64,000 nucleotides of DNA from Bog-473 sp963744935 (GTDB lineage: Bacteria > Actinomycetota > Acidimicrobiia > Acidimicrobiales > RAAP-2): positions 248,001 through 312,000 of the forward strand of contig CAVUVM010000001.1 of the NCBI GenBank assembly GCA_963744935.1. Direction: 5' to 3'. Every line of letters begins with the position of its first letter. The stretch's first letter is position 1. Positions 42,736 through 51,547 of the stretch are shown here, one piece after another. Below the pieces are notes generated by a model. It did not search any database. It was not told where the DNA came from and worked only from the letters and a program-made list of their open reading frames with translations. The position numbers were made by a program, and so were the translations under genes.

Positions 42736-42778
42736 TGACGTTGTTCCAGCTCTGGTGCGGCAACCTACGCTCTGAAGC

Positions 42779-43924
42779 GTGAGAGTGATCGATGCCGACA
42801 CCCACCTGCTCGAAACTCGAACCTTGTGGGCTGACCACCTGCCCGCAGGCCGCAAGGACCTCGCGTTGCGCATCGCCGACGACGAGCTGGGGTATGCGTG
42901 GCTGACCGCTCCGGACGGTAGGCGCATCCACCTGGCCGAGGCCCAAGCGCCCGGGGACGTGCCCGCGATGGGGGCGTACCGCGCGCGCCAGCGTCGAGGA
43001 GAGCCGGCGCCGGCCAGATTCGAGGAGGCCGTGGCAGACCACGACGTCGACCCCGCGGCGCGGGTGGCCCTCCTGGATCGTCAAGGGATCGACGAGGCCG
43101 TGGTCTTTCCTAACTTCGGGCTGTTCTGGGTCCGCGCCCTGGAGCATCAGCCTGTTGCGCAACTCGCCAACATGGCAGCGTGGAACCGGTGGACGGTGGA
43201 GGGCCTACGACCCGCCGGCGCCGGTCGTCTACGACCGGTGGGTCACGTTTCGCTGCGCGATCCGGACTGGCTCGAGGACCAGCTCGCCATGCTCGCTGAG
43301 GGAGGCGTCGAAGCGGCAATGGTTCCGATCGGCCCGGTCGACGGGCGGCCCTTCTCCCATCCTGAACTGGACCGCTGTTGGTCAGCGTTCGAACGCAGCG
43401 GGATCTCGGTCATGTTCCACATCTCCGACGGTGCCCGCCCGTTCGGCCACGCCTGGTATCAGGGCGACGCCAACCCGGTCGAGCCCCTGCTGATGTCCCT
43501 GTCCATCTCCGTGACACCGATGCTCGCTCTCCAGGACCTGAGCGTGGGCGGTGTGCTCGAACGCCACCCCGAACTCCGGGTGGGGCTGGTCGAGTTCACG
43601 TCCTCGTGGTTCGCCCAGTTCCTCCCGGCCCTCGACGCCAGCTACCGCTTCCACGCCGCGTACAACGGGCTGGCACCGGACAGGCTTCCCCTCGACCCGA
43701 GCGACTACCTGCGACGCCAGGTTCGGGTTGCGACGTTCGGGTTCGAGCGGCCCGACCGGTTGAGCGCGACCGTCGGAGATCTGTTCATGTTCGGGAGTGA
43801 CTTTCCCCACGCCGAGGGGCTGGCCCGTCCGTTGGAGGACTTCCAGGCGACAGGAGGGCCGCCCATCGACGAGACGACCGGCGGGCTCTACCGGGGCAAC
43901 GTCGAGTGGCTGCTCGGCCGGTGA
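42779..43924 (+). CDS. amidohydrolase family protein (COG2159-like)
   Basis: 381 residues from GTG 42779. N-terminal metal motif VIDADTHLLE, central VMFHISDG and the C-terminal FMFGSDFPHAEG with the conserved aspartate of the amidohydrolase-2 group; the RGNVEWLLG end is typical. Probably a Zn/Mn-dependent hydrolase or decarboxylase. It differs from the one in the catabolic cluster (10921-12063). The VOC-family gene overlaps its stop (GTGA), so the two likely act on one substrate. Its promoter region contains the IS3 remnant and 8-bp repeats. Confidence 0.85.
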   Translation: MRVIDADTHLLETRTLWADHLPAGRKDLALRIADDELGYAWLTAPDGRRIHLAEAQAPGDVPAMGAYRARQRRGEPAPARFEEAVADHDVDPAARVALLDRQGIDEAVVFPNFGLFWVRALEHQPVAQLANMAAWNRWTVEGLRPAGAGRLRPVGHVSLRDPDWLEDQLAMLAEGGVEAAMVPIGPVDGRPFSHPELDRCWSAFERSGISVMFHISDGARPFGHAWYQGDANPVEPLLMSLSISVTPMLALQDLSVGGVLERHPELRVGLVEFTSSWFAQFLPALDASYRFHAAYNGLAPDRLPLDPSDYLRRQVRVATFGFERPDRLSATVGDLFMFGSDFPHAEGLARPLEDFQATGGPPIDETTGGLYRGNVEWLLGR

Positions 43925-44370
43925 ACGGCCATTCCCTCGGGGTTCTGGGTCCGGTCACGATGGTGACCACCGTCGTACGGGTCAGCGACCTCGCTGCATC
44001 CATGACGTGGTTCCGGGAGCGGCTGCAGATCGAGCCCGTGTTCGTCAGTCCCCACGACGCCGCCGAACCTCTCGCCTCGTATCCGTTCGCGGGAGCGGTC
44101 CTCACCCTCTGGGAACTGCCGCGGGGCGAGGCGCGCGATGGCACCGACCTCGACCGCACCACCTATGTGGTTCTGGTAATCGATGGTGAACTCGGCCCCG
44201 TCCACGACCGGCTGGCAGCCGCCGGGGTGGAGGTCACAGAAGTGGCGCCGGGCGCCGACAATGAACGTTTCTATTTCTTCGACCCCGACGGCAACCGGTT
44301 TGAAGTCAGCCGTCCGACCGCCGGATCAGGCCGGCCCAAGGACGATTCCTTGGACGGCGGTGAGGTTTGA
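43921..44370 (+). CDS. VOC-family (glyoxalase/dioxygenase-fold) protein
   Basis: 149 residues from GTG 43921 overlapping the amidohydrolase stop; ATG 43960 is a possible later start. Two beta-alpha-beta-beta-beta modules: the first begins VTTVVRVSDLAASMTWFRER, the second carries YVVLVIDGELGPVHDRLAAA and ends RFYFFDPDGNRFEVSRP, with the metal-binding glutamate in FEV. Fold covers glyoxalase I, ring-cleavage dioxygenases and resistance proteins; the reaction is not predictable. C-terminal tail of 16 polar residues. Confidence 0.88.
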   Translation: MNGHSLGVLGPVTMVTTVVRVSDLAASMTWFRERLQIEPVFVSPHDAAEPLASYPFAGAVLTLWELPRGEARDGTDLDRTTYVVLVIDGELGPVHDRLAAAGVEVTEVAPGADNERFYFFDPDGNRFEVSRPTAGSGRPKDDSLDGGEV

Positions 44371-44400
44371 GAGAGCTCCCATGAGGAGTGCTCGCTTCTG

Positions 44401-44421
44401 ACAGGGACGAATTGTCCCTGT
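44401..44421. terminator. perfect hairpin after the VOC gene
   Basis: ACAGGGAC (44401-44408) and GTCCCTGT (44414-44421) with a 5-base GAATT loop. It lies 31 nt past the VOC stop. It lacks a downstream T-run, so termination is uncertain and an operator role for the next operon is possible. The following 265 bp to the Tat gene contain no gene. Confidence 0.45.
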
Positions 44422-44686
44422 TGAAGAACCCATTTCGGCCACACTCGAACTCCCATACAGGAACGCAGTGACCTGAGCCCCGTTTCGGGGACCGGTGTTA
44501 CAAGAGTTTGCTCGTCTGCAGGCTCGTGGCACATGGCAGCTCTCGGCCTGGGACGGCTGCGACCAACCTTCATCCTCAAGACCGCTCGGGTCGAGCGAAA
44601 TTTTGTTCGTGATTTTCCCGTCGCACCGGCATCCAACCCCCGGAACGGCTCCGGATGAAGACCGGAGAACGGAGCGGAGGGTAGCC

Positions 44687-45034
44687 ATGAGCCCTGATCC
44701 GGGTGACGAGAACGCGCGGCAGCCTGGCGGTTGGCGAGGGGGTCTCAGCCGCCGAAACTTCTTGCGTCGCGGCACGTTTACCGCCGCCGCTGTTGCCGTC
44801 GCGAGCAGTGTGCCGGGAATCTCGACACTCGTCGCGACCACGACCGCAGACGCACCTGCCGTCGACACCGGGGTCAGCGACGCCGCGGATGACGGCGGTG
44901 CCCTCACTGAACCACTGGTGGCGCAGGTAAAGGACCCCACCACCGGTGAGATCAGCCTGTTCCAGGGAGAGCGAGAGGTCGTCGTCCACTCTCCTGCACT
45001 CGCCCGCAGCTTGATCGCGGCCGCCCGTCCGTAG
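44687..45034 (+). CDS. small Tat-signal protein preceding DUF4331 gene
   Basis: 115 residues from ATG 44687 with GGAGGG upstream. Twin-arginine signal: SRRNFLRRG at 21-29, then a hydrophobic stretch (FTAAAVAVASSVPG) and a likely Ala-rich cleavage zone near 45. The mature 60-70 residues (PLVAQVKDPTTGEISLFQG, EVVVHSPALARSLIAAARP) resemble small conserved partner proteins seen with actinobacterial DUF4331 genes. Exported folded by the Tat system. It ends 42 nt before the DUF4331 start and is presumably cotranscribed. Confidence 0.85.
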   Translation: MSPDPGDENARQPGGWRGGLSRRNFLRRGTFTAAAVAVASSVPGISTLVATTTADAPAVDTGVSDAADDGGALTEPLVAQVKDPTTGEISLFQGEREVVVHSPALARSLIAAARP

Positions 45035-45076
45035 CCAATCCCCCCATCAGCGAACCAGATATTTAGGAGGAAGCCA

Positions 45077-46579
45077 GTGTCGTCACATCGCGAAGCGCCC
45101 GAGATCTCCAAGGATCCAGTGGCCGACAGCACCGATCTGTACGCCTTCATGAGCCCCGACGAGCCAGGAACGGTCACGCTCATCGCGAACTACATCCCGC
45201 TCGAGGCACCCGATGGTGGGCCGAACTTCTACGAGTTCGCCGATGAGGTGCTCTACGCCATCAATATCGACAACACCGGGGACGGCTTTCCCGATATCAG
45301 CTACCAATTCCGGTTCACGACCGTGAACAACATCCCAGGATCCTTCCTCTACAACGACGGTCCGATCACGGAGTTGACACCGCCGTCCTCCACGTCGAGC
45401 TGGAACCGCCAGCAGACCTACACCCTGACCCGCGTCGACATGCCGTGGAATCGATGGAGGAATCCTGGAGAGGTCGTGTTGGGCTCCGGACTGCTGAGTC
45501 CGCCCTGCAACATCGGTCCGCTCTCGACGCCGAACTACCCGATGCTGGCGGGTGCCGCTCTCCACTCCGTCGGAGCGGGACCGTTCTCGGCGCGGGTGTT
45601 CGCCGGGCAGCGGGCTGAAGGCTTCTACGTCGACCTTGGTGCCGTCTTCGACCTCGGTGATCTGCGCGGGTTCGCCGGTGACCACGCCGGCGGTGGCGGC
45701 CCCGGTCTGATGAACGGCATGCCCGGCGTCAATTCGACGGCCGATGTCAATGTCCACACTCTCGCGTTGCAGATCCCGGTTGACCAACTCACGAGCTCGA
45801 CCCCCTCGGGCCCGGGCGACCCTGCCGCCGTCATCGGCGTCTGGACCACGGCAAGCCGGCAGCGGGTGCAAGTGCGAGGAAACTGGCAGGACGGAGGGGG
45901 CGGCAACTTCGGAAGCGGCCCGTGGACCCAGGTGTCGCGCCTAGGAAATCCGCTGACGAACGAGCTCCTCATCGGTATCGGCGACAAGGACCAGTGGAAC
46001 GTGCTGCCACCGGCCGCTGACGGCGGGCCTTTCCTCAAATACTTCGCGAAGCCTCTCCTGGCGCAGCTGTTGCCGGATCTGTATCCCGGTGTCTTCCCCA
46101 AGCTGGCGGCTTACAACAGCGACCCGCAAAACGCTCGACCGGACATCGAGGCGATCTTCCTCACGGGGATCCCGGCCGGGGTGATCATTCCTGCTCCGAC
46201 CTTCACCAATTACAACGGGACCGGCATCAAGGCGGACATGCTGCGGTTGAACACCGCTATCGCTCCTGCGTCGAGCCCGAACAGCTTGGGGCTGCTCGGG
46301 CTCGACGTGGCGGGATACCCCAACGGTCGGCGGGTCTTCGATGACGTGGCGACGATCGCGCTGCGGGCCGTGGCCGGGGCGACGCTGGGCTTCGTGGCGC
46401 CCTCATTCACGGCGGACGCCGCCGCCGGGCTGGTCGACTTCGGACTCACAACTGGGGGCACCGGCACGGATCTCTCGGCGAAGGGCACCGAGCACTACCT
46501 GAGCAGCTTCCCGTACTTGGGCACGCCCTACAGCGGCTACTCGAACCCGTCGGTGACGCCCGTGTCGGTCGCGCCCTAA
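45077..46579 (+). CDS. DUF4331 domain protein
   Basis: 500 residues from GTG 45077 with AGGAGG. The hallmark SSHREAP of the family is at residues 2-8, followed by DSTDLYAFMSPDEPGTVTL, VNVHTLALQIPVDQLT and WTQVSRLGNPLTNELLIG. The DUF4331 fold is beta-rich; its function is not established. Members normally carry a signal peptide, but here SSHREAP is at the very N terminus, so no export signal exists. The Tat-signal protein upstream may carry it. Small conserved gene follows 4 nt later. Confidence 0.92.
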   Translation: MSSHREAPEISKDPVADSTDLYAFMSPDEPGTVTLIANYIPLEAPDGGPNFYEFADEVLYAINIDNTGDGFPDISYQFRFTTVNNIPGSFLYNDGPITELTPPSSTSSWNRQQTYTLTRVDMPWNRWRNPGEVVLGSGLLSPPCNIGPLSTPNYPMLAGAALHSVGAGPFSARVFAGQRAEGFYVDLGAVFDLGDLRGFAGDHAGGGGPGLMNGMPGVNSTADVNVHTLALQIPVDQLTSSTPSGPGDPAAVIGVWTTASRQRVQVRGNWQDGGGGNFGSGPWTQVSRLGNPLTNELLIGIGDKDQWNVLPPAADGGPFLKYFAKPLLAQLLPDLYPGVFPKLAAYNSDPQNARPDIEAIFLTGIPAGVIIPAPTFTNYNGTGIKADMLRLNTAIAPASSPNSLGLLGLDVAGYPNGRRVFDDVATIALRAVAGATLGFVAPSFTADAAAGLVDFGLTTGGTGTDLSAKGTEHYLSSFPYLGTPYSGYSNPSVTPVSVAP

Positions 46580-46583
46580 CGCC

Positions 46584-46910
46584 ATGGACACCCGCCATCT
46601 CGATGGGCCCAGCGAAAAGGGCAGCGTCCTCCTCGACATCGGGGGAGACGTCGGCGCCGCCATCGTCAGAACCCCGGCATCGCTCGTCGGCTGCGAAATT
46701 GAGATCCGTCGTTGCGGCACGGCCTGGGACGGGACACATGTCGCCGTCCGGGAACGGCGCGTGTCCGGGGCCGCGGTGCACGCGGCACTCTTCTCCGGTC
46801 TGGGGCACGGAGACTACGAGGTGCGGATCCGGGGCGAGGCTGACAGCCCCACGGTTACATTCACAGTGGAGGGTGGCCGGGTGGGTGAGACATATCTCAC
46901 GTGGCCGTGA
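46584..46910 (+). CDS. conserved hypothetical beta-rich small protein
   Basis: 108 residues, no signal peptide or membrane segment. Repeated short beta strands: GSVLLDIGGDVGAAIVRTPA, EIEIRRCGTAWDGTHVAVRE and DYEVRIRGEADSPTVTFTVE. I recall this pattern from small uncharacterised actinobacterial proteins but cannot name a function. Starts 4 nt after the DUF4331 stop, so it belongs to that operon. Confidence 0.8.
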   Translation: MDTRHLDGPSEKGSVLLDIGGDVGAAIVRTPASLVGCEIEIRRCGTAWDGTHVAVRERRVSGAAVHAALFSGLGHGDYEVRIRGEADSPTVTFTVEGGRVGETYLTWP

Positions 46911-47295
46911 GCCCTGAACCCTGAGCAGTGGACGGTTTGCCGTTGGATCTTGCACGGTTCGCGACTGAGGTTCCTTCCCTTCTGCTGAGCACCGTTTCAT
47001 CGGGGGTCGAGCTGGAACTGGGTTGAGCGTCCGTCTTCGTTCGTCCTCGGTGAGGCGGGCCAGACGACTGTGTGGCAGCACCAACGACCGCTGCAACAAC
47101 GTTCCACCTCCTCCACGACACACTCCGTCGCGTCACCGAACGTTTGAACAAGAGACACATTCGGCGTTCGACGAACGGTTCACACCGCTGCACCGCAATC
47201 TCGCCGACCGAGTCCGACGTACGACCGTGTGACTCCGAGCGGAGCAGGGACCGCCAGAGCGGCTGAAACCGGACCACGCAAGCGAAAGGGGACCA
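46911..47295. other. 385-bp intergenic region before the TIGR03118-like gene
   Basis: No gene seen in either strand. It must hold the terminator of the DUF4331 operon and the promoter of the next gene. GCGAAAGGGG just before the ATG is the ribosome site. No convincing hairpin or sigma-factor pattern. Confidence 0.5.
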
Positions 47296-48489
47296 ATGAA
47301 TGCAAAGAGGCTGATCATGCGCGTACGCCCGAGAGCACACCTGAACCGGTCGGCACTGCCTACGCGCGTTTGGCTCGCACGAGCAGCCTTGTTGGCTGCG
47401 GGATCCGCGTTCATCGCCGCGTTCCTGCCTGCAGCGTCCGCACCGGCGTCGGCGAGCGCCACAAACTCGTTCGCCCAGACGAACCTCGTTGCCAGCAATG
47501 CCAAATTCGGGGCCAAGCTCGTCGACCACAACCTTACGAACGCGTGGGGCCTCGCCTTCGATCCTGGCGGTCCCCTCTGGGTCTCAGACAACAACTCGGG
47601 GAACGCCAGTGTGTACAGCGGCGGCGTGAAAGGCAGTGCCGTCCATCTCGACCTCACGGTGCCCGTCCCTGGAGGCAACCCGACCGGTCAGGTTTACAAC
47701 GGAACGGGCGCGTTCCCGGTGGGAGGTGCCACCGGGTCGTCGTCCATCTTCATCGTGGACAGCGATTCCATCGGTGCGACGCAATCGCCGGGTGAGATCG
47801 CGGCGTGGGACGGGGGTTCGAGCTTCGTGGTCGAGGACAGCCCGACCGGAGGCCCGGGCGGAACCACGCCATCTGGAGCCGTGTTCAAGGGTCTGGCGAT
47901 CTCAGCGGCCCCGACTGCTGGACCAGAGCTCTTCGCTGCTGACGTCGCCAACGCCAGAGTCGACGTGTTCAACAAGGACTTCGCGCCAATCTCCACGCCC
48001 ACCGAATTCATGGACCCGAGCATCCCGGCCGGCTACGCGCCGTTCAACGTCCAGGCACTCGGGAGCGACATCTATGTCACCTACGGCATGCAGAACGCGA
48101 CGAAGACCGACGTTGTCCCCGGCGCCGGACTCGGGTACGTCGACGTCTACAGTCCCAACGGCGTCCTAGTCAAGCACCTGATCAACGGCGGCACGTCCAG
48201 TCCGCTGAACGAGCCATGGGGACTCGCGATCGCGCCGAAGGGATTCGGACCGTTCGCCGGCGACCTCCTGGTCGGGAACCTCGGCAATGGCCGGATCAAC
48301 GTGTTCAACGCCAGCACGGGCGCCTTCATCAGTGCACTGGACGGCACGAACGACGCGCCCATCGTGATCAAGGGTCTGTGGGGTCTCCAAGTGGGCACCT
48401 CTGGCTTCGGAGGAGCGAAGGCCGTGATCTTCAGTTCAGGACCGAAGGCATACGCCAAGGGCCTCCTGGGGATACTGACGCACTCCTGA
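47296..48489 (+). CDS. secreted TIGR03118-family protein
   Basis: 397 residues with a long signal region (WLARAALLAAGSAFIAAFLP, Ala-rich cleavage about 50-55). The mature part has the family motifs LVDHNLTNAWGLAFDPGGPL, WVSDNNSGNASVY, and NEPWGLAIAPKGFGPFAGDL followed by LVGNLGNGRINVF, consistent with a NHL/YncE-like beta propeller. Function of the family is unknown; most members are exported. ATG 47296 follows AAAGGGGACC. A UUCG hairpin closes the transcript. Confidence 0.9.
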   Translation: MNAKRLIMRVRPRAHLNRSALPTRVWLARAALLAAGSAFIAAFLPAASAPASASATNSFAQTNLVASNAKFGAKLVDHNLTNAWGLAFDPGGPLWVSDNNSGNASVYSGGVKGSAVHLDLTVPVPGGNPTGQVYNGTGAFPVGGATGSSSIFIVDSDSIGATQSPGEIAAWDGGSSFVVEDSPTGGPGGTTPSGAVFKGLAISAAPTAGPELFAADVANARVDVFNKDFAPISTPTEFMDPSIPAGYAPFNVQALGSDIYVTYGMQNATKTDVVPGAGLGYVDVYSPNGVLVKHLINGGTSSPLNEPWGLAIAPKGFGPFAGDLLVGNLGNGRINVFNASTGAFISALDGTNDAPIVIKGLWGLQVGTSGFGGAKAVIFSSGPKAYAKGLLGILTHS

Positions 48490-48537
48490 CCCCCCGCCAC
48501 CAGAGCGTCGAAACGGTGCTCCCCAGTCCCCGGCCGG

Positions 48538-48553
48538 CCTGCCTTCGGGCGGG
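48538..48553. terminator. UUCG-loop hairpin between convergent genes
   Basis: CCTGCC-TTCG-GGCGGG forms a six-pair stem (one G-T pair) with a TTCG tetraloop, between the TIGR03118-like gene and msrA. A second, shorter GCC-TTCG-GGC lies at about 48573-48583. Likely bidirectional. Confidence 0.5.
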
Positions 48554-48610
48554 TCGGCTGGTGCCGGGACGGGCCTTCGGGCGCTGACCGCGTGAGCTGT
48601 CGAGGCCAGA

Positions 48611-49129
48611 TCAGACCGCCGCACTCTTGCGGCGGGGTAAGACCCAGCCGGGGCGCGGGAAGTGACAGGTGTAGCCGTTGGGATAGTGCTCCAGGTAGTC
48701 CTGGTGCTCAGGCTCAGCCTCCCAGAACGGGCCCGCGGGAACGACCTCGGTCACGACCTTGCCGGGCCACAGCCCTGAGGCCTCCACATCGGCGATGGTG
48801 TCCTCGGCGATCCGGCGCTGGTCGTCGTCGAGGTAGAAGATGGCCGACCGGTAACTGGTACCAACGTCGTTGCCCTGGCGGTTGAGCGTCGTCGGGTCGT
48901 GGATCTGGAAGAAAAACTCCAGGATGTCCCGATAGGAGATCTGCTCCGGATCAAAGGTGATCTCGATCGCTTCGGCGTGGGTGCCGTGGTTGCGATACGT
49001 GGCGTTCTCGACATCCCCGCCGGTGTAACCCACACGGGTCGAAATGACGCCTGGGCGCTTGCGGATCAGATCCTGCATGCCCCAGAAGCATCCGCCAGCA
49101 AGGATCGCCTTTTCGGTTCTCTCACTCAT
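48611..49129 (-). CDS. msrA: peptide methionine sulfoxide reductase A
   Basis: 172 residues. The catalytic signature GCFWG with Cys14 is near the N terminus; conserved VGYTGG, RNHGTHAEAIEI and PTTLNRQGNDVGTSYRSAIF follow. Reduces methionine-S-sulfoxide in proteins and free form. A resolving cysteine is present in YTCHFPRPGW. Its ATG overlaps the msrB stop by four bases, giving an msrB-msrA operon. Confidence 0.97.
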   Translation of the reverse strand: MSERTEKAILAGGCFWGMQDLIRKRPGVISTRVGYTGGDVENATYRNHGTHAEAIEITFDPEQISYRDILEFFFQIHDPTTLNRQGNDVGTSYRSAIFYLDDDQRRIAEDTIADVEASGLWPGKVVTEVVPAGPFWEAEPEHQDYLEHYPNGYTCHFPRPGWVLPRRKSAAV

Positions 49130-49602
49130 GTTGCTACCTCCTTCTCGCCTTCGCCGTCTCGCTCAAAGAGTCGCTTGTACTCGCCATAGCCCTCTGCATC
49201 CAGATCCTCGTAGGGGATGAAGCGCAAAGCGGCCGAATTGATGCAGTAGCGCAGTCCCCCCTGCTCGGGTGGTCCGTCGTTGAACACGTGGCCAAGGTGG
49301 CTGTCCCCGTGGGTCGAGCGGACCTCGGTCCTGATCATCCCGTGACTCTCGTCTTCGTGCTCGACGATGTTCGCCTTCTCGATCGGGATGGTGAAGCTCG
49401 GCCAGCCGCAGCCGCTGTCGAACTTCTGTGGTGATGCAAACAGGGGTTCACCCGAAACGATGTCGACGTATATCCCTGCGTCCTTCTTGTCCCAGAACTC
49501 GTTGCGAAAAGCGGGCTCGGTAGCGCTCTCCTGGGTCACGGCGTACTGGCTGGGCGTCAGCTGGGCGATCGCCGCCTCATCCTTCTTGTAGTCGTTTTTC
49601 AT
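49126..49602 (-). CDS. msrB: peptide methionine sulfoxide reductase B
   Basis: 158 residues. Catalytic Cys120 in RYCINSAAL, with GCGWPSF (Cys65 possible resolving cysteine) and SHLGHVFNDGP. The CxxC pairs that bind zinc in many MsrB proteins are absent, so this is a zinc-free form. Reduces methionine-R-sulfoxide, complementing MsrA encoded downstream in the same operon. Confidence 0.97.
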   Translation of the reverse strand: MKNDYKKDEAAIAQLTPSQYAVTQESATEPAFRNEFWDKKDAGIYVDIVSGEPLFASPQKFDSGCGWPSFTIPIEKANIVEHEDESHGMIRTEVRSTHGDSHLGHVFNDGPPEQGGLRYCINSAALRFIPYEDLDAEGYGEYKRLFERDGEGEKEVAT

Positions 49603-49719
49603 GTGTCTCCTCCCGGTTTGATTGTCCCTCTTGGGCCGCCGTCTGTCATCACCTGTCCTGACACGAGTCTGATCAGCAGACCATCGGGCGTCTCGAGGAG
49701 CGATCTCGCAATGGGCGTC

Positions 49720-51000
49720 CTAGGGAGGCGGAGCGGCGGCGGTGAGAGCTCGCCGCAGAGCTGCCAATTGGAGGCTCTGCGCAGGATCGTTCGGTACGTA
49801 GCCGAGGTTGCCTGAATCGATCACGAACTCAGTGGCAGCCGCCACACCGTTCTTGAACAGCGTGCCTTGTTGTGCCTGGTCGAGATCGAACTGCGTCGCC
49901 GTGATGCCGTCGTTGTCGATGAAGATCGTCCGGGCCGCCGTAGCCGATTCGATGGCGTTCACGTCCCATTCGTTCATCATGGTCTCGACACAGTCGGCCC
50001 CCAGGCCCAACGTGTGTGCACAGGCAGTCGTCGGAGCAGAGGACGACTCGAAGCTGTTGAGTTTGATCCCGATGGTCGGCCAGCGTGGTGCCTTGCCATC
50101 GATTCGGTCGAAGGCGGTGATCGGGAAGTTCTGCAACATCCCACCGTCCACCCAGGTACATGTACCGGCACCGAAGTGCTGTGGCGCCGTTCGGCCGCCG
50201 GGCATTGGCACGTTGATCACCGCGTCCGCAGCTTCGAACTCGAAGGGCTCGAAGAAGAAGGGGATGGACATGGAGGCCCTGACGGCATCGATGATCGCCA
50301 TGTCGTCACGATCCTTGCCGTAGCGGTCGTAGTCCCAGGGCAGGCGGGCCAAGACCCGTCGGGTCACATCCGACGTGTGCACGAGCAACCGGTACCGGCG
50401 TTCGACCGGCAGGCTCATCCCCTTGTCATCATCCTGAGTGATTCTCAACTTCAGGAAGGTCTCGACGTCGAGATCTTTGAGGATCGGTCCCAGCCACTCG
50501 AAGAGGTACGTACCGGGGTAGAGGCCCATCCGTTTGAGAAGGATGGCGAAATCGGCCGTGACATCCCCGACATGACCACCGATGCGGTCCAAGAAGTGGT
50601 GGATCTTCCCCTCGGGCATGAACTTGGTGAACTCCATGCTGTCGAGATACTGCTTGAGTTCAATCATCGGACGGCCGCGCTGCACAATGGCTGCGATGAG
50701 AGAGGCGGCGATCGCGCCAGCGCTCGTGCCGGCCACCCGTTGGATCTTGTAACCCGCTTCATCGAGCACCAGCACAGCACCGACGAGGGCGATTCCCTTG
50801 ACCCCGCCGCCTTCCAAGGCAAGATCGCACCTCAGTTCGGGCGGTCCCGGGGGGTCCTCACCATCCTCGGTTTTCCAATGGTCGAGCTGGCGAAGGCGCG
50901 TAGCAGCTGCATCGAACTGCGCTTGCAACTCCGCTGTGCGTGTGTAGCCCCTCGGCGCACCCGGGGCGAGCGAAATATCGCTCGCAGGCGACTGCTCCAT
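49720..51000 (-). CDS. patatin-like phospholipase
   Basis: 426 residues. Oxyanion glycine motif GGGVKG (64-69), nucleophile elbow GTSAG with Ser93, and catalytic Asp285 in WVDGGMLQNFP complete the Ser-Asp dyad. No signal peptide; a charged 55-residue N terminus precedes the fold. It hydrolyses acyl esters of phospholipids or similar lipids, and some members are secreted toxins or take part in membrane remodelling. No operon partners; a 547-bp spacer lies upstream. Confidence 0.93.
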   Translation of the reverse strand: MEQSPASDISLAPGAPRGYTRTAELQAQFDAAATRLRQLDHWKTEDGEDPPGPPELRCDLALEGGGVKGIALVGAVLVLDEAGYKIQRVAGTSAGAIAASLIAAIVQRGRPMIELKQYLDSMEFTKFMPEGKIHHFLDRIGGHVGDVTADFAILLKRMGLYPGTYLFEWLGPILKDLDVETFLKLRITQDDDKGMSLPVERRYRLLVHTSDVTRRVLARLPWDYDRYGKDRDDMAIIDAVRASMSIPFFFEPFEFEAADAVINVPMPGGRTAPQHFGAGTCTWVDGGMLQNFPITAFDRIDGKAPRWPTIGIKLNSFESSSAPTTACAHTLGLGADCVETMMNEWDVNAIESATAARTIFIDNDGITATQFDLDQAQQGTLFKNGVAAATEFVIDSGNLGYVPNDPAQSLQLAALRRALTAAAPPP

Positions 51001-51547
51001 AACTCCGTCCTCCTGTTTCGGTTGCTCGATTGCCTTACGCCGCGGCCTCAGTGGTCACGGTCCGCTGCTGACAGGCCCGTGCGGTGCGTTGGTGCATCCT
51101 CTCCTCGCTCCAACCCCGAATGCGAGAGGAAGTGCGTGACCCATGCGCGGCGGCCTCGTTACCGACTCTGGCCTTGGGGTGTCGGAACGATTCCGGCCCC
51201 GAACCTCAGCGACGTAGCGACCGAGCCGGAGCGCTCTTAGGACTAGGTCAGAATCAGCGGGAAGGGTCATAACGAGCCTCCTGCCTTACCCTCACCAACT
51301 GTCTAATGCACGCGCCAGGGCGGTTGCTTGCCGGCGCTGCGGTCTGAGAACGCAACGCAAAGACAAACCTTCGATCAGCGGCGTCTCGTCGTCGATCTTG
51401 CGCCGTTCACCAGGTCGTCACGCTCAAGTGCCCACTCGGGCCATCCGATGCACACTGCAGAGGGAGAGATGTCGTCGCACCGACTGATGACGGCGTCCTA
51501 GCGCAGCTCCGTGCCGAAGTCCGGGCTGCACGGGAAGGAGCCTGAGC
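51001..51547. other. 547-bp intergenic region
   Basis: Divergent promoters for the patatin gene (minus) and the DUF2510 gene (plus) must lie here. Short open stretches on both strands lack ribosome sites and recognisable domains. GGGAAGGAG at about 51532-51540 serves the gene at 51548. I see no RNA gene or long repeat. Confidence 0.5.

Noticed and set aside
44401..44421. Perfect hairpin as part of a riboswitch
   Set aside because: Only a single 8-bp stem with a 5-nt loop is present and nothing resembling a known aptamer surrounds it.
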